From positions 1 through 44,373 of the forward strand of contig CALSMP010000022.1 of NCBI GenBank assembly GCA_943787485.1: 44,373 nucleotides of DNA. The letters are read 5' to 3'. Below, piece after piece: positions 21,674-30,203 of this stretch. A program made the translations under genes and the position numbers. The stretch is from an uncultured Luminiphilus sp. Lineage in GTDB: Bacteria; Pseudomonadota; Gammaproteobacteria; Pseudomonadales; Halieaceae. Position 1 is the stretch's first letter. Each line of letters opens with the position of its first letter. The notes below the pieces were generated by a model. The model worked only from the letters and a program-made list of their open reading frames with translations, did no database searches and was not told the DNA's origin.

Positions 21674-22009
21674 TTACTCCACTCCTACCGACTTCAAGGT
21701 GCCCTTGGGTAAGACCGCATTGACATAAACGCGCTGCATCTTCATGTCGACACCCGACGCCACATTGAGCTGGATGTAGTGTTCGTCCAGACCCGTAATT
21801 TTTCCGAGAATGCCAGATGACGTGATGACCTCGTCGCCTTTTTGCAGCGCCGACACCATTTGTTGGTGTTCCTTTTGGCGCTTTCTTTGCGGTCTGATAG
21901 CAATGAAGTAAAAAATGGCAAACAGGACAACTAAAAAACCCAGCTGAAAAAATTCACCGCCTGCAGTCTGGCCACCCTGCGCCTGTGCGTAAGCACTTGA
22001 TATAAACAT
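21674..22009 (-). CDS. yajC: Sec translocon accessory subunit YajC
   Basis: The 111-residue protein has a short periplasmic start, one membrane helix (FFQLGFLVVLFAIFYFIAI), the RPQRKRQKEHQQM basic stretch, and a small cytoplasmic domain (VTSSGILGKITGL). YajC binds SecDF and helps protein export. In most gammaproteobacteria yajC sits between tgt and secD; here it is alone between xthA and the PLP enzyme. It may be a relocated copy or a second yajC. The end of the gene overlaps the probable start region of the PLP enzyme. Confidence 0.93.
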   Translation of the reverse strand: MFISSAYAQAQGGQTAGGEFFQLGFLVVLFAIFYFIAIRPQRKRQKEHQQMVSALQKGDEVITSSGILGKITGLDEHYIQLNVASGVDMKMQRVYVNAVLPKGTLKSVGVE

Positions 22010-22065
22010 AACGACTCCTTTCTGAAGGCGCCTACTTTACGCGTTGTCGACCCGTCTCGACAACA

Positions 22066-22836
22066 TCAGCGCTTAAAATCAATGGTTAGCGGGGCGTGAT
22101 CGGAAAATCGCTCCTCTCGATAAATACTGGCAGTGACGGCGGATCCTGAGAGCCTCGGGGTGGTCAGCATGTAGTCCAGCCGCCACCCCACGTTCTTCGC
22201 CCAAGCCTGCCCGCGATTACTCCACCAGGTATAAAGATCCGGTTCCGGCCTTACCTGCCTGAAAATGTCGATCCAACCCAACTCGTTGAACACCCGATCT
22301 AGCCAAGCTCGCTCATGAGGCAGAAAACCCGAATTCTTTCTATTTCCTCGCCAATTCTTCAGGTCAATTTCTTTGTGGCAGATATTCCAGTCCGCACAAA
22401 TAATGAACTCACGGCGTTTTTTTCGAAGCGCCCGTAGATGCTCAAAAAAGTTTTCCATGAACACTTCTTTTCGCGCCTGCGCAACCTCGCCGCTAGACCC
22501 CGAGGGGACATACAGTGAAATCACACTCAAACCGTCAAAGTCTGCCTGCAAATAACGGCCCTCTGAGTCAACGGGGTCCCAGCCAAGCGCCCTAATAATT
22601 CTTTTCGGCTTTTGTCGGCTGAACAAGGCGGTCCCACTGTAACCGGGTTTTTTTGCATCATTGTAAAAGCAGTGATATCCGGCGGGCTCAAAGAGCGCTG
22701 GATCAAGCTGATGAATTTGCGCCTTGGTTTCCTGAATACAGACAACATCTGCCTTCTGCTTTTCCAACCAATCAAAAAACCCTTTACGCTGTGCCGCACG
22801 AATACCATTGGTGTTACAAGTTACAACTCTGAACAT
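22066..22836 (-). CDS. xthA: Exodeoxyribonuclease III
   Basis: The 256-residue protein is an AP endonuclease/3'-exonuclease of the ExoIII family for base-excision repair. The motifs are complete: TCNTNGIRAA, IQETK (metal-binding Glu), GYSGTALFS, CADWNICH (Asp-x-Asn), WRLDYML and SDHAPLTIDF with the catalytic Asp-His. The length matches the family. The VOC gene lies 9 bases upstream, so it may be co-transcribed with the SDR and VOC genes. Confidence 0.94.
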   Translation of the reverse strand: MFRVVTCNTNGIRAAQRKGFFDWLEKQKADVVCIQETKAQIHQLDPALFEPAGYHCFYNDAKKPGYSGTALFSRQKPKRIIRALGWDPVDSEGRYLQADFDGLSVISLYVPSGSSGEVAQARKEVFMENFFEHLRALRKKRREFIICADWNICHKEIDLKNWRGNRKNSGFLPHERAWLDRVFNELGWIDIFRQVRPEPDLYTWWSNRGQAWAKNVGWRLDYMLTTPRLSGSAVTASIYREERFSDHAPLTIDFKR

Positions 22837-22845
22837 AGCGTCACC

Positions 22846-23292
22846 TTACATCTGAACCAGTTCCAGCGTATTGCCGTCCGGATCTCTAAAACAAATGAAC
22901 CGCACGGGGGACCCACTGGGGCCCCGCGCTTCTGCGGACTGCTCGGATACAAGTTCAACGCCGTGCTGGCGTAAGGTTTGAATGTCTGCATCGAGATCCT
23001 CGGTGATAAGCGCAATGCGGGCGATGCCAACATCGTTGAGTGCCTGCCGGCTGACTGCCAAGCCCCGGGGCTCTTCCCATTCGAGTAGATCAATAATGAT
23101 ACGGCTAGGGTGCTTCATCAGCGCCCCGCGGACCCGATAGTGATCAAATCCGACCGCCCGAGCAACGGCATCCATGCCTTCGGGGGGCACGGGCGCCAGG
23201 ACCTCGAACCCCAATAGCTCATAGAACTTTCTTGAACGCTCGAAGTTGTTGCAATTGATATTGACGTGCAGTAATCCTTTTATGTGCATCAA
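22846..23292 (-). CDS. VOC-family (glyoxalase-fold) protein
   Basis: The 148-residue protein has two beta-alpha-beta-beta-beta modules of the vicinal oxygen chelate fold. Its N-terminal LLHVNINCNNFERSRKFYELLGFEVL has the first metal ligand position, and the C-terminal VRFICFRDPDGNTLELVQM has the Glu. It is probably a metal-dependent lyase, isomerase or dioxygenase; the substrate cannot be read from the sequence. Its ATG overlaps the stop of the SDR gene by 4 bases, a sign of translational coupling. Confidence 0.82.
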   Translation of the reverse strand: MMHIKGLLHVNINCNNFERSRKFYELLGFEVLAPVPPEGMDAVARAVGFDHYRVRGALMKHPSRIIIDLLEWEEPRGLAVSRQALNDVGIARIALITEDLDADIQTLRQHGVELVSEQSAEARGPSGSPVRFICFRDPDGNTLELVQM

Positions 23293-24281
23293 GGCTCCGT
23301 AGGCGGCGGGGGCTGAATGGTTAGACGTTTAATTCTCAGGGTCAAGGGCTCGGGACCAAGCCAGAGAAAGTAAAACAATGTTTTAGCCAGGGTCCCACTA
23401 AGGTAACGCAATCGGGGGTGCTTTGCTGCCAAGGCGTGCTCTAGGTCACGGACAGCAACCGCTGGGTTGACGGCTATCCGACGCAGATTTTCAGAATTTT
23501 TGTCTATAAATCGATCGAGCCACACCGCCGGCCAGTACTGCCTCCATATACCTTCTGGCTCCTGTTGCTCCATGGCCGACCAAGCCGTGCGATGGGATTC
23601 GAAGAAGGTGGCTGACATCGGCGTGCGCAACGTAGACGGATTGATCACGCTGACATGAACATTCCAGAACGAAAGCTCAGCACGCAGGGCATCGGAATAG
23701 GCTTCAAGAGCGAACTTCGACGCATCATAGGGGGCGTTGCCCGGCAGACTCACTAAACCGTCCACGCTGCTGACCATGATGCATCGGCCCTGGGTTTTTC
23801 GCAGCGCGGGAAGCAATGCACGAGTCAGACCGACGACCGCAAAAAAATTGACCTCCATGACATCGCGGTAATAGCTGAGTGGCAGATAATCAATGAAGCC
23901 GGGCTTAGCTACGCCCGCACAGTGAACAACGCTCCAGAGCATTCCCTTGCTGACGCTGAGGCATTGCTCAGCGACGGCGAGTACTTCGGGCGGATTGGAT
24001 AGATCGACGTCAAATGTGCAGGCGACACCGGCCTCACGAAGCTCCTCACAGGCAGTTTTCGTATGGCACAAAGCGATGACCCAACATCCTTGAGTCAGCA
24101 GTCGCTCCACTAACAGACGACCGAGACCTGAATCACAACCGGTCACGACAATCCAGCGATCGGTCAATGGCATTTTTTGAAAGCGGCGAAGCCAGTGCCA
24201 CCCCTTGGCCACGCTATAGCCGGCCAGTCCAATTAACACAATCCAACCCAGGACCGAGATTAGCGCCGTCACTTCAGACAC
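23289..24281 (-). CDS. Membrane-anchored SDR, retinol/hydroxysteroid dehydrogenase-like
   Basis: The 330-residue protein has an N-terminal membrane helix (about residues 8-28) and then a Rossmann domain. The cofactor motif is VVTGCDSGLGRLLVERL; the TGCDSG form is typical of animal retinol dehydrogenases, 17-beta-HSD type 6 and BDH1. The catalytic Ser is in IMVSSVDG and YDASK gives Tyr and Lys. Substrate candidates are retinol-like alcohols, sterols or other lipid alcohols. It overlaps the VOC gene by 4 bases. A divergent 278-base gap separates it from a TonB receptor, with a carotenoid oxygenase 3.6 kb away. A retinoid role is possible but not shown. Confidence 0.85.
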   Translation of the reverse strand: MSEVTALISVLGWIVLIGLAGYSVAKGWHWLRRFQKMPLTDRWIVVTGCDSGLGRLLVERLLTQGCWVIALCHTKTACEELREAGVACTFDVDLSNPPEVLAVAEQCLSVSKGMLWSVVHCAGVAKPGFIDYLPLSYYRDVMEVNFFAVVGLTRALLPALRKTQGRCIMVSSVDGLVSLPGNAPYDASKFALEAYSDALRAELSFWNVHVSVINPSTLRTPMSATFFESHRTAWSAMEQQEPEGIWRQYWPAVWLDRFIDKNSENLRRIAVNPAVAVRDLEHALAAKHPRLRYLSGTLAKTLFYFLWLGPEPLTLRIKRLTIQPPPPTEP

Positions 24282-24559
24282 CCTTTCGCTTTCAACCCGA
24301 ACGCCCTCCCGCTCCCATTAACAACATCAGCACCCCAGCTACAATCCGCCCGCTGTGCAAGACTTCGTCGAGGCCCAGTCTACCGTGGGCCGTCATGTCC
24401 AACCACCCAACGTCAAAGGCCAAATGAGAGGCAGTCTATATCGGGTCTGTTGGCCGCGATATTCGCCAGACAATTGGCTTTCACCGCGTTATCCTTGGAA
24501 GGGTCAGCCCATGTCCCGACAACCCGGTACAGGCAGACCACACAATAAAAAAGAGAGAC

Positions 24560-26971
24560 ATGGCTATGCCCCGTTTTTTCTTTTCCAGCGCATCGATAGC
24601 TTGTCTCATCTCGCTCAGCGCCAGTGGCTGGGTAGAAAGCGCTGAATCGGCTGATCATCCCCAACTGCTGGAGGAGGTCCTCATCACCGCCACTCGCCGA
24701 GTTGAGAACCTACAGGATGTGCCGCTATCAGTGTCCGCCTTCTCAGAGTCATTCTTTTTTGACAGCGGTGTGCGCCAACTATCCTCCCTCGATGAGTACA
24801 CCCCAAATTTGTTGATCTCTGAAGGCACTGACTCTCGCTCGACTGCCATCCGGATTCGCGGAATAGGATCTGTAGGAAGCAACTCTGGTGTAGATCCAAG
24901 CGTCGGCGTGTTCATCGACGGTATTTACCAAGGCCGCGCAGGGATGAGTATTGCTGACTTGGTTGACGTAACAAGGGTTGAGGTATTGAGAGGCCCCCAG
25001 GGCACGTTGTATGGCAAAAACACCTCTGCCGGTGCAATCAACGTGTATACCAACAATCCGGGATCCACTTTCACGTCCATGATCGAGGCGAGCTATGACA
25101 GCACGCACCGCGCCCAGCTGCGTGGCATGATCAATATTCCCCTGGGCCACAGCGACCATGCACTGCGGGTTAGCGGCTTCGGATCAAAGCGAGACCATAT
25201 CGGACATAACACGTTCTTAAACGAAGGCGTAAACGACCTTAATAAGAAAGGAGTGCGTGGCAAGCTCAAGCTCGATTTTGCAGATCAGGGGATGGGGCTG
25301 TTTCTGCTGGCAGCCGACTTTTTAAAAGAGGATACCGACTGCTGCGCCTTTGCTGTCAGCAGCTACGCCGGACTGTCGCCTCTCAATACGCCAGCCACCC
25401 GAAACCCATCGGCACAGTTACAGCAAGCTCTTGGCCTGAATGCCAGCGGACAGCCGATTTTGGACTTTAATGCTCTCGAAGACACCGAAGGTTTCTCCCC
25501 ACCAGAGCCACGCCCATTTAGCAACAGCTACTGGTTCGATGGTGAACTTAATAACCAGGTCACTATCAGAGGCGCCTCCCTCGAATGGCAGCTAGACACC
25601 GTCAAGAACACTCAGGTCACCTGGATCAATGGCTGGCGAGAATACCAGTCAGAAAGCGAATTCGACGGCGACTTCACGGCTTTTCGCGCGGTCAGTACAG
25701 ATACAGCCGTCGACCTCGAGCAGCTCAGTTCGGAGCTGCGAATAATGTCGAGTATCGGTAATCATATTGACTACCAGGCCGGTCTCTACGCGTACGTTGC
25801 AAACTTTGATTCTCTGGGCACGTTTACGCAGCACGAGGCCCTCGTCAATAACGTAGCCATTGGAGGCGGGCTGACCCTCGGGCTATTCTTTCCAGACGGA
25901 TCACTGAACATTGACGACAATCGTTATCGAACCGAGAGTTATGCCGCATTCGGGCAAGCGACCTGGAAGATTAACCCGTCAATAGATGCGATTCTGGGCT
26001 TACGGCTGACCCGGGAAGACAAGTCCCGAGTAGGCACCCAGGTAACAGAGCCCTCTTTCTTTATCGACGTACCACCGGTCGCCGGACCCGACATAGGCTA
26101 CGACGGTGATCGTTCCGATACCGCGCTCTCACCCATGGTGACCCTGCGTTACCAGCTCGACGATCAAGTCATGGGATATGCGACGGTAAGTCGCGGCTTC
26201 AAATCAGGCGGATTCAATCAACGCCGTGAGGTGTCAGGATCCAACGGTGAGTTCTCCGAGGAGTCAGCACGCAATATGGAGGTTGGCTGGAAAGCCTTGT
26301 TGCTGAACGACCGGTTTTTATTCAACGGCTCGCTCTTTTACGTGGACTATGATGACTTCCAATCGCAAACCTTTGACGGGTCAACCGTTAGGGTCACCAA
26401 CGCCGGCAGCCTTGAAAGTTACGGCGCTGAAGTCGATCTGCGCTACGCGCTGCTATCCGGACTAACGATCGGCGCATCACTGGGCTATACCCACGCGACC
26501 TATGAAGAATTTCCGGGCGCCCAATGTACCGTGCTGCAAAGTGTTGAAAGGTACTATCTGGAGCTGGGAGCACAATCCGGGTCACCGGGGGCCAACAGCC
26601 AGTGTGCCCAGGACTTGGCCGGACGGCCGCTGGCCAATGCGCCCGAATGGAACCTTTCTTCCTACGTAACGCAGGAGTGGTCTCCCACCCCCTCGCTCCG
26701 GCTTCGCGCCCGCGCGGAGTACAATTTCATTGACCGGTATTTTCTCGAGGAGGATCTGGACAGCCATCTGGTCAATCCGGCTACGAACCTAGTCAATGTG
26801 CGACTCACCTTGAGCAACGAGGCCAAAGACTGGGAAATCATGCTCTGGGCGGAGAACCTGCTCGATGAAGAGTACTACCTGTTTGGCTTAGACATTCCGA
26901 CAATAGGGGGTTATGCGGGCATGGTGGCGCCTGCCCGCATGGCGGGGCTGACCCTCCGCTGGAACCAATAA
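24560..26971 (+). CDS. TonB-dependent outer-membrane receptor
   Basis: The 803-residue protein has a signal peptide (about residues 1-30), a TonB-box-like segment (LEEVLITATRR), a plug domain (VPLSVSAFSE, VEVLRGPQGTLYGKNTSAGAIN), and a 22-strand-type barrel to the C-terminus. It would import a large or scarce ligand with TonB energy. This subtype, with Arg-Gly-Pro-Gln-Gly-Thr-Leu-Tyr-Gly-Lys-Asn, is common in marine gammaproteobacteria and sphingomonads and often takes up organic molecules rather than iron. A TetR gene and carotenoid oxygenase follow, so the ligand may be a carotenoid, apocarotenoid or stilbene-like compound. The start has an AAGAGAGA ribosome site. Confidence 0.93.
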   Translation: MAMPRFFFSSASIACLISLSASGWVESAESADHPQLLEEVLITATRRVENLQDVPLSVSAFSESFFFDSGVRQLSSLDEYTPNLLISEGTDSRSTAIRIRGIGSVGSNSGVDPSVGVFIDGIYQGRAGMSIADLVDVTRVEVLRGPQGTLYGKNTSAGAINVYTNNPGSTFTSMIEASYDSTHRAQLRGMINIPLGHSDHALRVSGFGSKRDHIGHNTFLNEGVNDLNKKGVRGKLKLDFADQGMGLFLLAADFLKEDTDCCAFAVSSYAGLSPLNTPATRNPSAQLQQALGLNASGQPILDFNALEDTEGFSPPEPRPFSNSYWFDGELNNQVTIRGASLEWQLDTVKNTQVTWINGWREYQSESEFDGDFTAFRAVSTDTAVDLEQLSSELRIMSSIGNHIDYQAGLYAYVANFDSLGTFTQHEALVNNVAIGGGLTLGLFFPDGSLNIDDNRYRTESYAAFGQATWKINPSIDAILGLRLTREDKSRVGTQVTEPSFFIDVPPVAGPDIGYDGDRSDTALSPMVTLRYQLDDQVMGYATVSRGFKSGGFNQRREVSGSNGEFSEESARNMEVGWKALLLNDRFLFNGSLFYVDYDDFQSQTFDGSTVRVTNAGSLESYGAEVDLRYALLSGLTIGASLGYTHATYEEFPGAQCTVLQSVERYYLELGAQSGSPGANSQCAQDLAGRPLANAPEWNLSSYVTQEWSPTPSLRLRARAEYNFIDRYFLEEDLDSHLVNPATNLVNVRLTLSNEAKDWEIMLWAENLLDEEYYLFGLDIPTIGGYAGMVAPARMAGLTLRWNQ

Positions 26972-27064
26972 GCTGCCACGCTAATAGGGAAGATACCTAT
27001 GTCAGTCCCTGGGCGTATCCCGCTGTTGGAGGCCGAGCATGCTGCAAGTTACGGATTTAACGTC

Positions 27065-27093
27065 TGTTCACTTAACGATCGTTAAGGTATGCT
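27065..27093 (+). promoter_or_regulatory. Palindromic operator in the tetR promoter
   Basis: CTTAACGATCGTTAAG at 27071-27086 is a perfect 16-bp palindrome, the size and symmetry of a TetR-family operator. TATGCT at 27088-27093 can act as a -10 box; the -35 (TGTTCA, 27065-27070, 17-base spacing) is weak. If correct, the repressor would sit between the boxes and control itself and the oxygenase gene. The regulator begins 30 bases downstream. Confidence 0.7.
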
Positions 27094-27123
27094 CACCCCA
27101 CCTTAACTCAAAGCCCCGTTGCC

Positions 27124-27843
27124 ATGCCAAAGCCCGCACTGAATGCCGTCGAGATAGCGTCTACCAGGAACCACATCATGGATACCATCGCCGGCATCAT
27201 GGCGACATCAGGCATTGAGGCCTTGTCGATGCGTGAAATAGCCCGCCAAACCGACATGACCGCAGCTAATCTTTACAACTATTTTGACAACAAGCAGCAA
27301 CTGTTCGCAGCCACCAAGCAGCGCGGTTTCCAGCTCCTCGACGCTCATACCCACTGCGCAGCCAACAATGCACTGGCGCCACGGGATCAGATCAGGCAAA
27401 TCCTGCTGGGCGCACTGAATTTTGCCCGACTATGGCCTGGCTATTGGGCACTCCTCACTCACCCGCCCCAAACCCAGCAGCTAAAGGAATCAAACCACCT
27501 GCAGGCTTTAGTCTCTGAGCTGAAGAGCGAAACGGTTACCCGAATGATGGGCCTCTTCGAACAGGTGCTGGCGAGCTACGGTGTCAATGTCGTCCCCGGG
27601 GAACACCCAAAGGATCCGCCGAAGATTGTTGACATACCTGAAGGTGGCTTCGGGCCCGATACGGTCTGGGTACGTATCATCGCACTCCTGACCCACACCC
27701 ACGGACTGATCGATCTGTACTCCAGAGGCTTACTGTCCCAATTCAATGTCGACGCAGACCCCTTGGCCGAAACGTTGCTCGAGGCAAGCATTGATCTCTT
27801 GTTACCTGGCACGACAACGGCCACGGAGAAATCACCTCGATGA
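27124..27843 (+). CDS. TetR-family transcriptional regulator
   Basis: The 239-residue protein has the TetR helix-turn-helix near the N-terminus (GIEALSMREIARQTDMTAANLYNYFDNKQQLF, about residues 35-65) and a ligand domain behind. The DNA-binding part is well conserved; the ligand part is not recognisable. A perfect palindrome lies just upstream. The stop overlaps the carotenoid oxygenase start (ATGA), so the two are one transcript and the oxygenase is the likely target. The inducing ligand may be the substrate or product of the oxygenase. Confidence 0.9.
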   Translation: MPKPALNAVEIASTRNHIMDTIAGIMATSGIEALSMREIARQTDMTAANLYNYFDNKQQLFAATKQRGFQLLDAHTHCAANNALAPRDQIRQILLGALNFARLWPGYWALLTHPPQTQQLKESNHLQALVSELKSETVTRMMGLFEQVLASYGVNVVPGEHPKDPPKIVDIPEGGFGPDTVWVRIIALLTHTHGLIDLYSRGLLSQFNVDADPLAETLLEASIDLLLPGTTTATEKSPR

Positions 27844-29303
27844 ATGCTGAAGCAAAACTCATGGCTGTTGCCCAGAGCTCGGCAGATTTTCGTCGGGGCT
27901 TTCTGGCGCTCATGGAGGAGCACTCAGGCTGGGTCACAAATACCCGCGGGGAGATACCGAAAGACCTCACAGGAACACTCTTTAGAAACGGTCCTGGCGC
28001 CATGAATGCCGGCGCCGAGGCCTATGGCCATTGGTTTGACGGTCCCGGTATGGTCAGCGCCATCACTTTTCAGGGCGGCAAGGTTCATTTCAAAAATCGC
28101 TACGTACAAACCCCTAAATTTCTTGCGGATCAGCAAGGGGGACAGATAACGCAGCGGGGGTTCGGGACCCAAATAAAAGGTGGCATCTTGCGAAATCTGC
28201 TGAGACCGATCTCCAACCCGGCTAATACGGGTGTCTCGTGGCATGGCGACAAGCTCTGTGCCTTCTACGAAGGCGGACAGCCCTACCGGCTCAATCCGGC
28301 AACCCTGGAGACCTTGGGTCCCGAGTATTACGGGACGCTCCTTAACAATCGCAAGACCCTCAGCGCCCATGGCAAAATTCACCCGAGGACCGGCCATCAA
28401 ATCAATTTTGGCGTTAATTTGGCCGGTGTTGGCCTATCGGGGATTCGCTGCGCATTGGATGTTCACGATATCGATGCCGGTGGCTGCCCTTATTCGAACT
28501 GTCGCATCCCCTTGCCCTACTTCCCGTTCATTCACGATTTTGCGCTCAGCGAACATTACGCACTGTTTCTTGTAAGCTCTATTCGCTTCAGTTTGGGCGG
28601 GCCGCTGTTAGGCCTATCGACCCTCAGTAACTCAATGACCTTCGATCCAGAGGCAAGCATTCGCGGTTTGCTCGTTGATTTGCGAACAATGAAGCTCGCT
28701 CGTGAATTTGAATTACCGCCAGGCTTGGTGGTTCACTTCGCAAACGCCTATGAAACACACGAAGAACTTGTCGTCGACTTTTTTCAATCATCCAACAGTG
28801 CAGGCTTCGATTGGTTACATGACGTGTTCAGTGTCGAACAGGTCACCGGCGCACAACTTACCCGATTACGGCTAAACCTGAACACCGGAGTCGCGCACTG
28901 TGACCCCTACGACGACGGGCTATTAGGGGAGTTCCCCGCCTGGAATACCGATTTCAACGGTCAGTTTACGGATCGGTGTTACTTCGTTGCGCACAACCAT
29001 AGCAGCCACAAGGGGTTTTTCGACACGCTGGTCAGCTTGAACACCGAAACAGGAAAGCTGAACACGGCTAGCGTTGGAGATAGTCGTTATACCTCCGAAG
29101 CATTATTTGCGCCGAAAGGGAATGCGGACGCAAGAAACGACGGCTACCTACTGGCGGTCGTCTACGATGCCGCGAGACACCTATCGGAAATTCAGGTCCG
29201 AGATGCAGAAGACCCAACCATTGAGTACGGCGCCGCCCTGCTCGAGCATCATGTGCCTTTTGGCTTTCACGGCTATTTCACCCGCGAAGTCTTTCTGCCT
29301 TAA
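27840..29303 (+). CDS. Carotenoid oxygenase family protein (apocarotenoid or stilbene cleavage)
   Basis: The 487-residue protein is a seven-bladed propeller non-heme iron dioxygenase. The four iron-binding histidines are His177 (SAHGKIHP), His232 (FIHDFAL), His299 (VVHFANAYE) and His477 (FGFHGYF). Their spacing (55, 67, 178) is nearly that of the cyanobacterial apocarotenal oxygenase ACO, from memory of that structure, which cleaves apocarotenals to retinal. Lignostilbene-type cleavage is the main other option. The N-terminal GTLFRNGPGA and HWFDGPGMV segments are typical. Translation is coupled to the TetR gene by a 4-base overlap. It converges with an SDR gene 22 bases away. Confidence 0.9.
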   Translation: MNAEAKLMAVAQSSADFRRGFLALMEEHSGWVTNTRGEIPKDLTGTLFRNGPGAMNAGAEAYGHWFDGPGMVSAITFQGGKVHFKNRYVQTPKFLADQQGGQITQRGFGTQIKGGILRNLLRPISNPANTGVSWHGDKLCAFYEGGQPYRLNPATLETLGPEYYGTLLNNRKTLSAHGKIHPRTGHQINFGVNLAGVGLSGIRCALDVHDIDAGGCPYSNCRIPLPYFPFIHDFALSEHYALFLVSSIRFSLGGPLLGLSTLSNSMTFDPEASIRGLLVDLRTMKLAREFELPPGLVVHFANAYETHEELVVDFFQSSNSAGFDWLHDVFSVEQVTGAQLTRLRLNLNTGVAHCDPYDDGLLGEFPAWNTDFNGQFTDRCYFVAHNHSSHKGFFDTLVSLNTETGKLNTASVGDSRYTSEALFAPKGNADARNDGYLLAVVYDAARHLSEIQVRDAEDPTIEYGAALLEHHVPFGFHGYFTREVFLP

Positions 29304-29325
29304 ACCACTCAACGCCACCACTGCC

Positions 29326-30183
29326 TCACGACGACGAGGTGTTGGCCATGGCTCGTTGCAATGACAACATCGGCTTGGTTGAACCACCATCAATAAGTAA
29401 GTCAGCGCTGGTCACGAAGGAAGCCGCGCGGGACAGTAAAAAAGCCGCCGCCTCAGCAATTTCTGCTGGCTGCCCCCATCGCCCTAGGGGCGTGATCTGC
29501 GTCATCGCATCCATTCCTTCGAGATGTTTTGCCTCGTGGTGCACCATGGGCGTATCGATGATGCCAGGTGAGATTGTATTCACACGAATGCCCTGTCCGC
29601 CCAAGCGAACAGCCGCCTCTTCCGCCAACACTCGAACCCCCATTTTTGCGAGGCCATAGGCCTCCGTCCCCAGTGAGAGATCGTGCCCCTCACAGGCTTT
29701 GTTGATGCGCTCCCCGAAATCATCGCGAAGCGGATTCTTCAATATTTCAAGCGCAGCGGACGACAGCCACTCAGCAGCAAAGTAGGATGCTTGGGAGGAT
29801 ATGAGCACCAAAGCGGCGTTGGGGTTGGTCACCCCGGTCATCGCCTCCAAGAGGATCGCGGTACCCAGTAGGTTGATTGTAAGGATCTTTTCACAGGTTG
29901 CTTGACTGGGGCCAACACCGGCCGCATGCACCAATCCGTCAAGCTTTTCTTGTGACGTGATCGTATCAACCAGCTCCCTGATTTGGGCCTCTTCCGCAAA
30001 ATCACAGGGCAGATGAAGCACCGAGCCACCCTGTTTTTCGATCTGCTTGGCCACCGCATGTAGGCCCTCAACATTAATATCGGTGAGTATGAGTCGAGAG
30101 GACTGCGCCAACTTTTCAGCCACCGCCCTACCAATGCCGCTGGCCGCTCCGGTCACGACTATCCGGGGTCTGCTAGTCGACAT
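29326..30183 (-). CDS. SDR family oxidoreductase (3-alpha-hydroxysteroid dehydrogenase-like)
   Basis: The 285-residue classical SDR has the NAD(P) motif VVTGAASGIGRAVAE, the LVHAAGVG segment, a catalytic Ser (VLISSQASY) and YGLAK with Tyr and Lys. An insertion of about 30 residues before the YxxxK and the GIIDTPMVHHE loop are like those of bacterial hydroxysteroid dehydrogenases of the HsdA/BaiA type. It is 20 bases after the outer-membrane protein gene in the same direction, and converges with the carotenoid oxygenase. Its substrate is open. Confidence 0.82.
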   Translation of the reverse strand: MSTSRPRIVVTGAASGIGRAVAEKLAQSSRLILTDINVEGLHAVAKQIEKQGGSVLHLPCDFAEEAQIRELVDTITSQEKLDGLVHAAGVGPSQATCEKILTINLLGTAILLEAMTGVTNPNAALVLISSQASYFAAEWLSSAALEILKNPLRDDFGERINKACEGHDLSLGTEAYGLAKMGVRVLAEEAAVRLGGQGIRVNTISPGIIDTPMVHHEAKHLEGMDAMTQITPLGRWGQPAEIAEAAAFLLSRAASFVTSADLLIDGGSTKPMLSLQRAMANTSSS

Positions 30184-30203
30184 ATTGACCTCCAGCTATT
30201 AAT

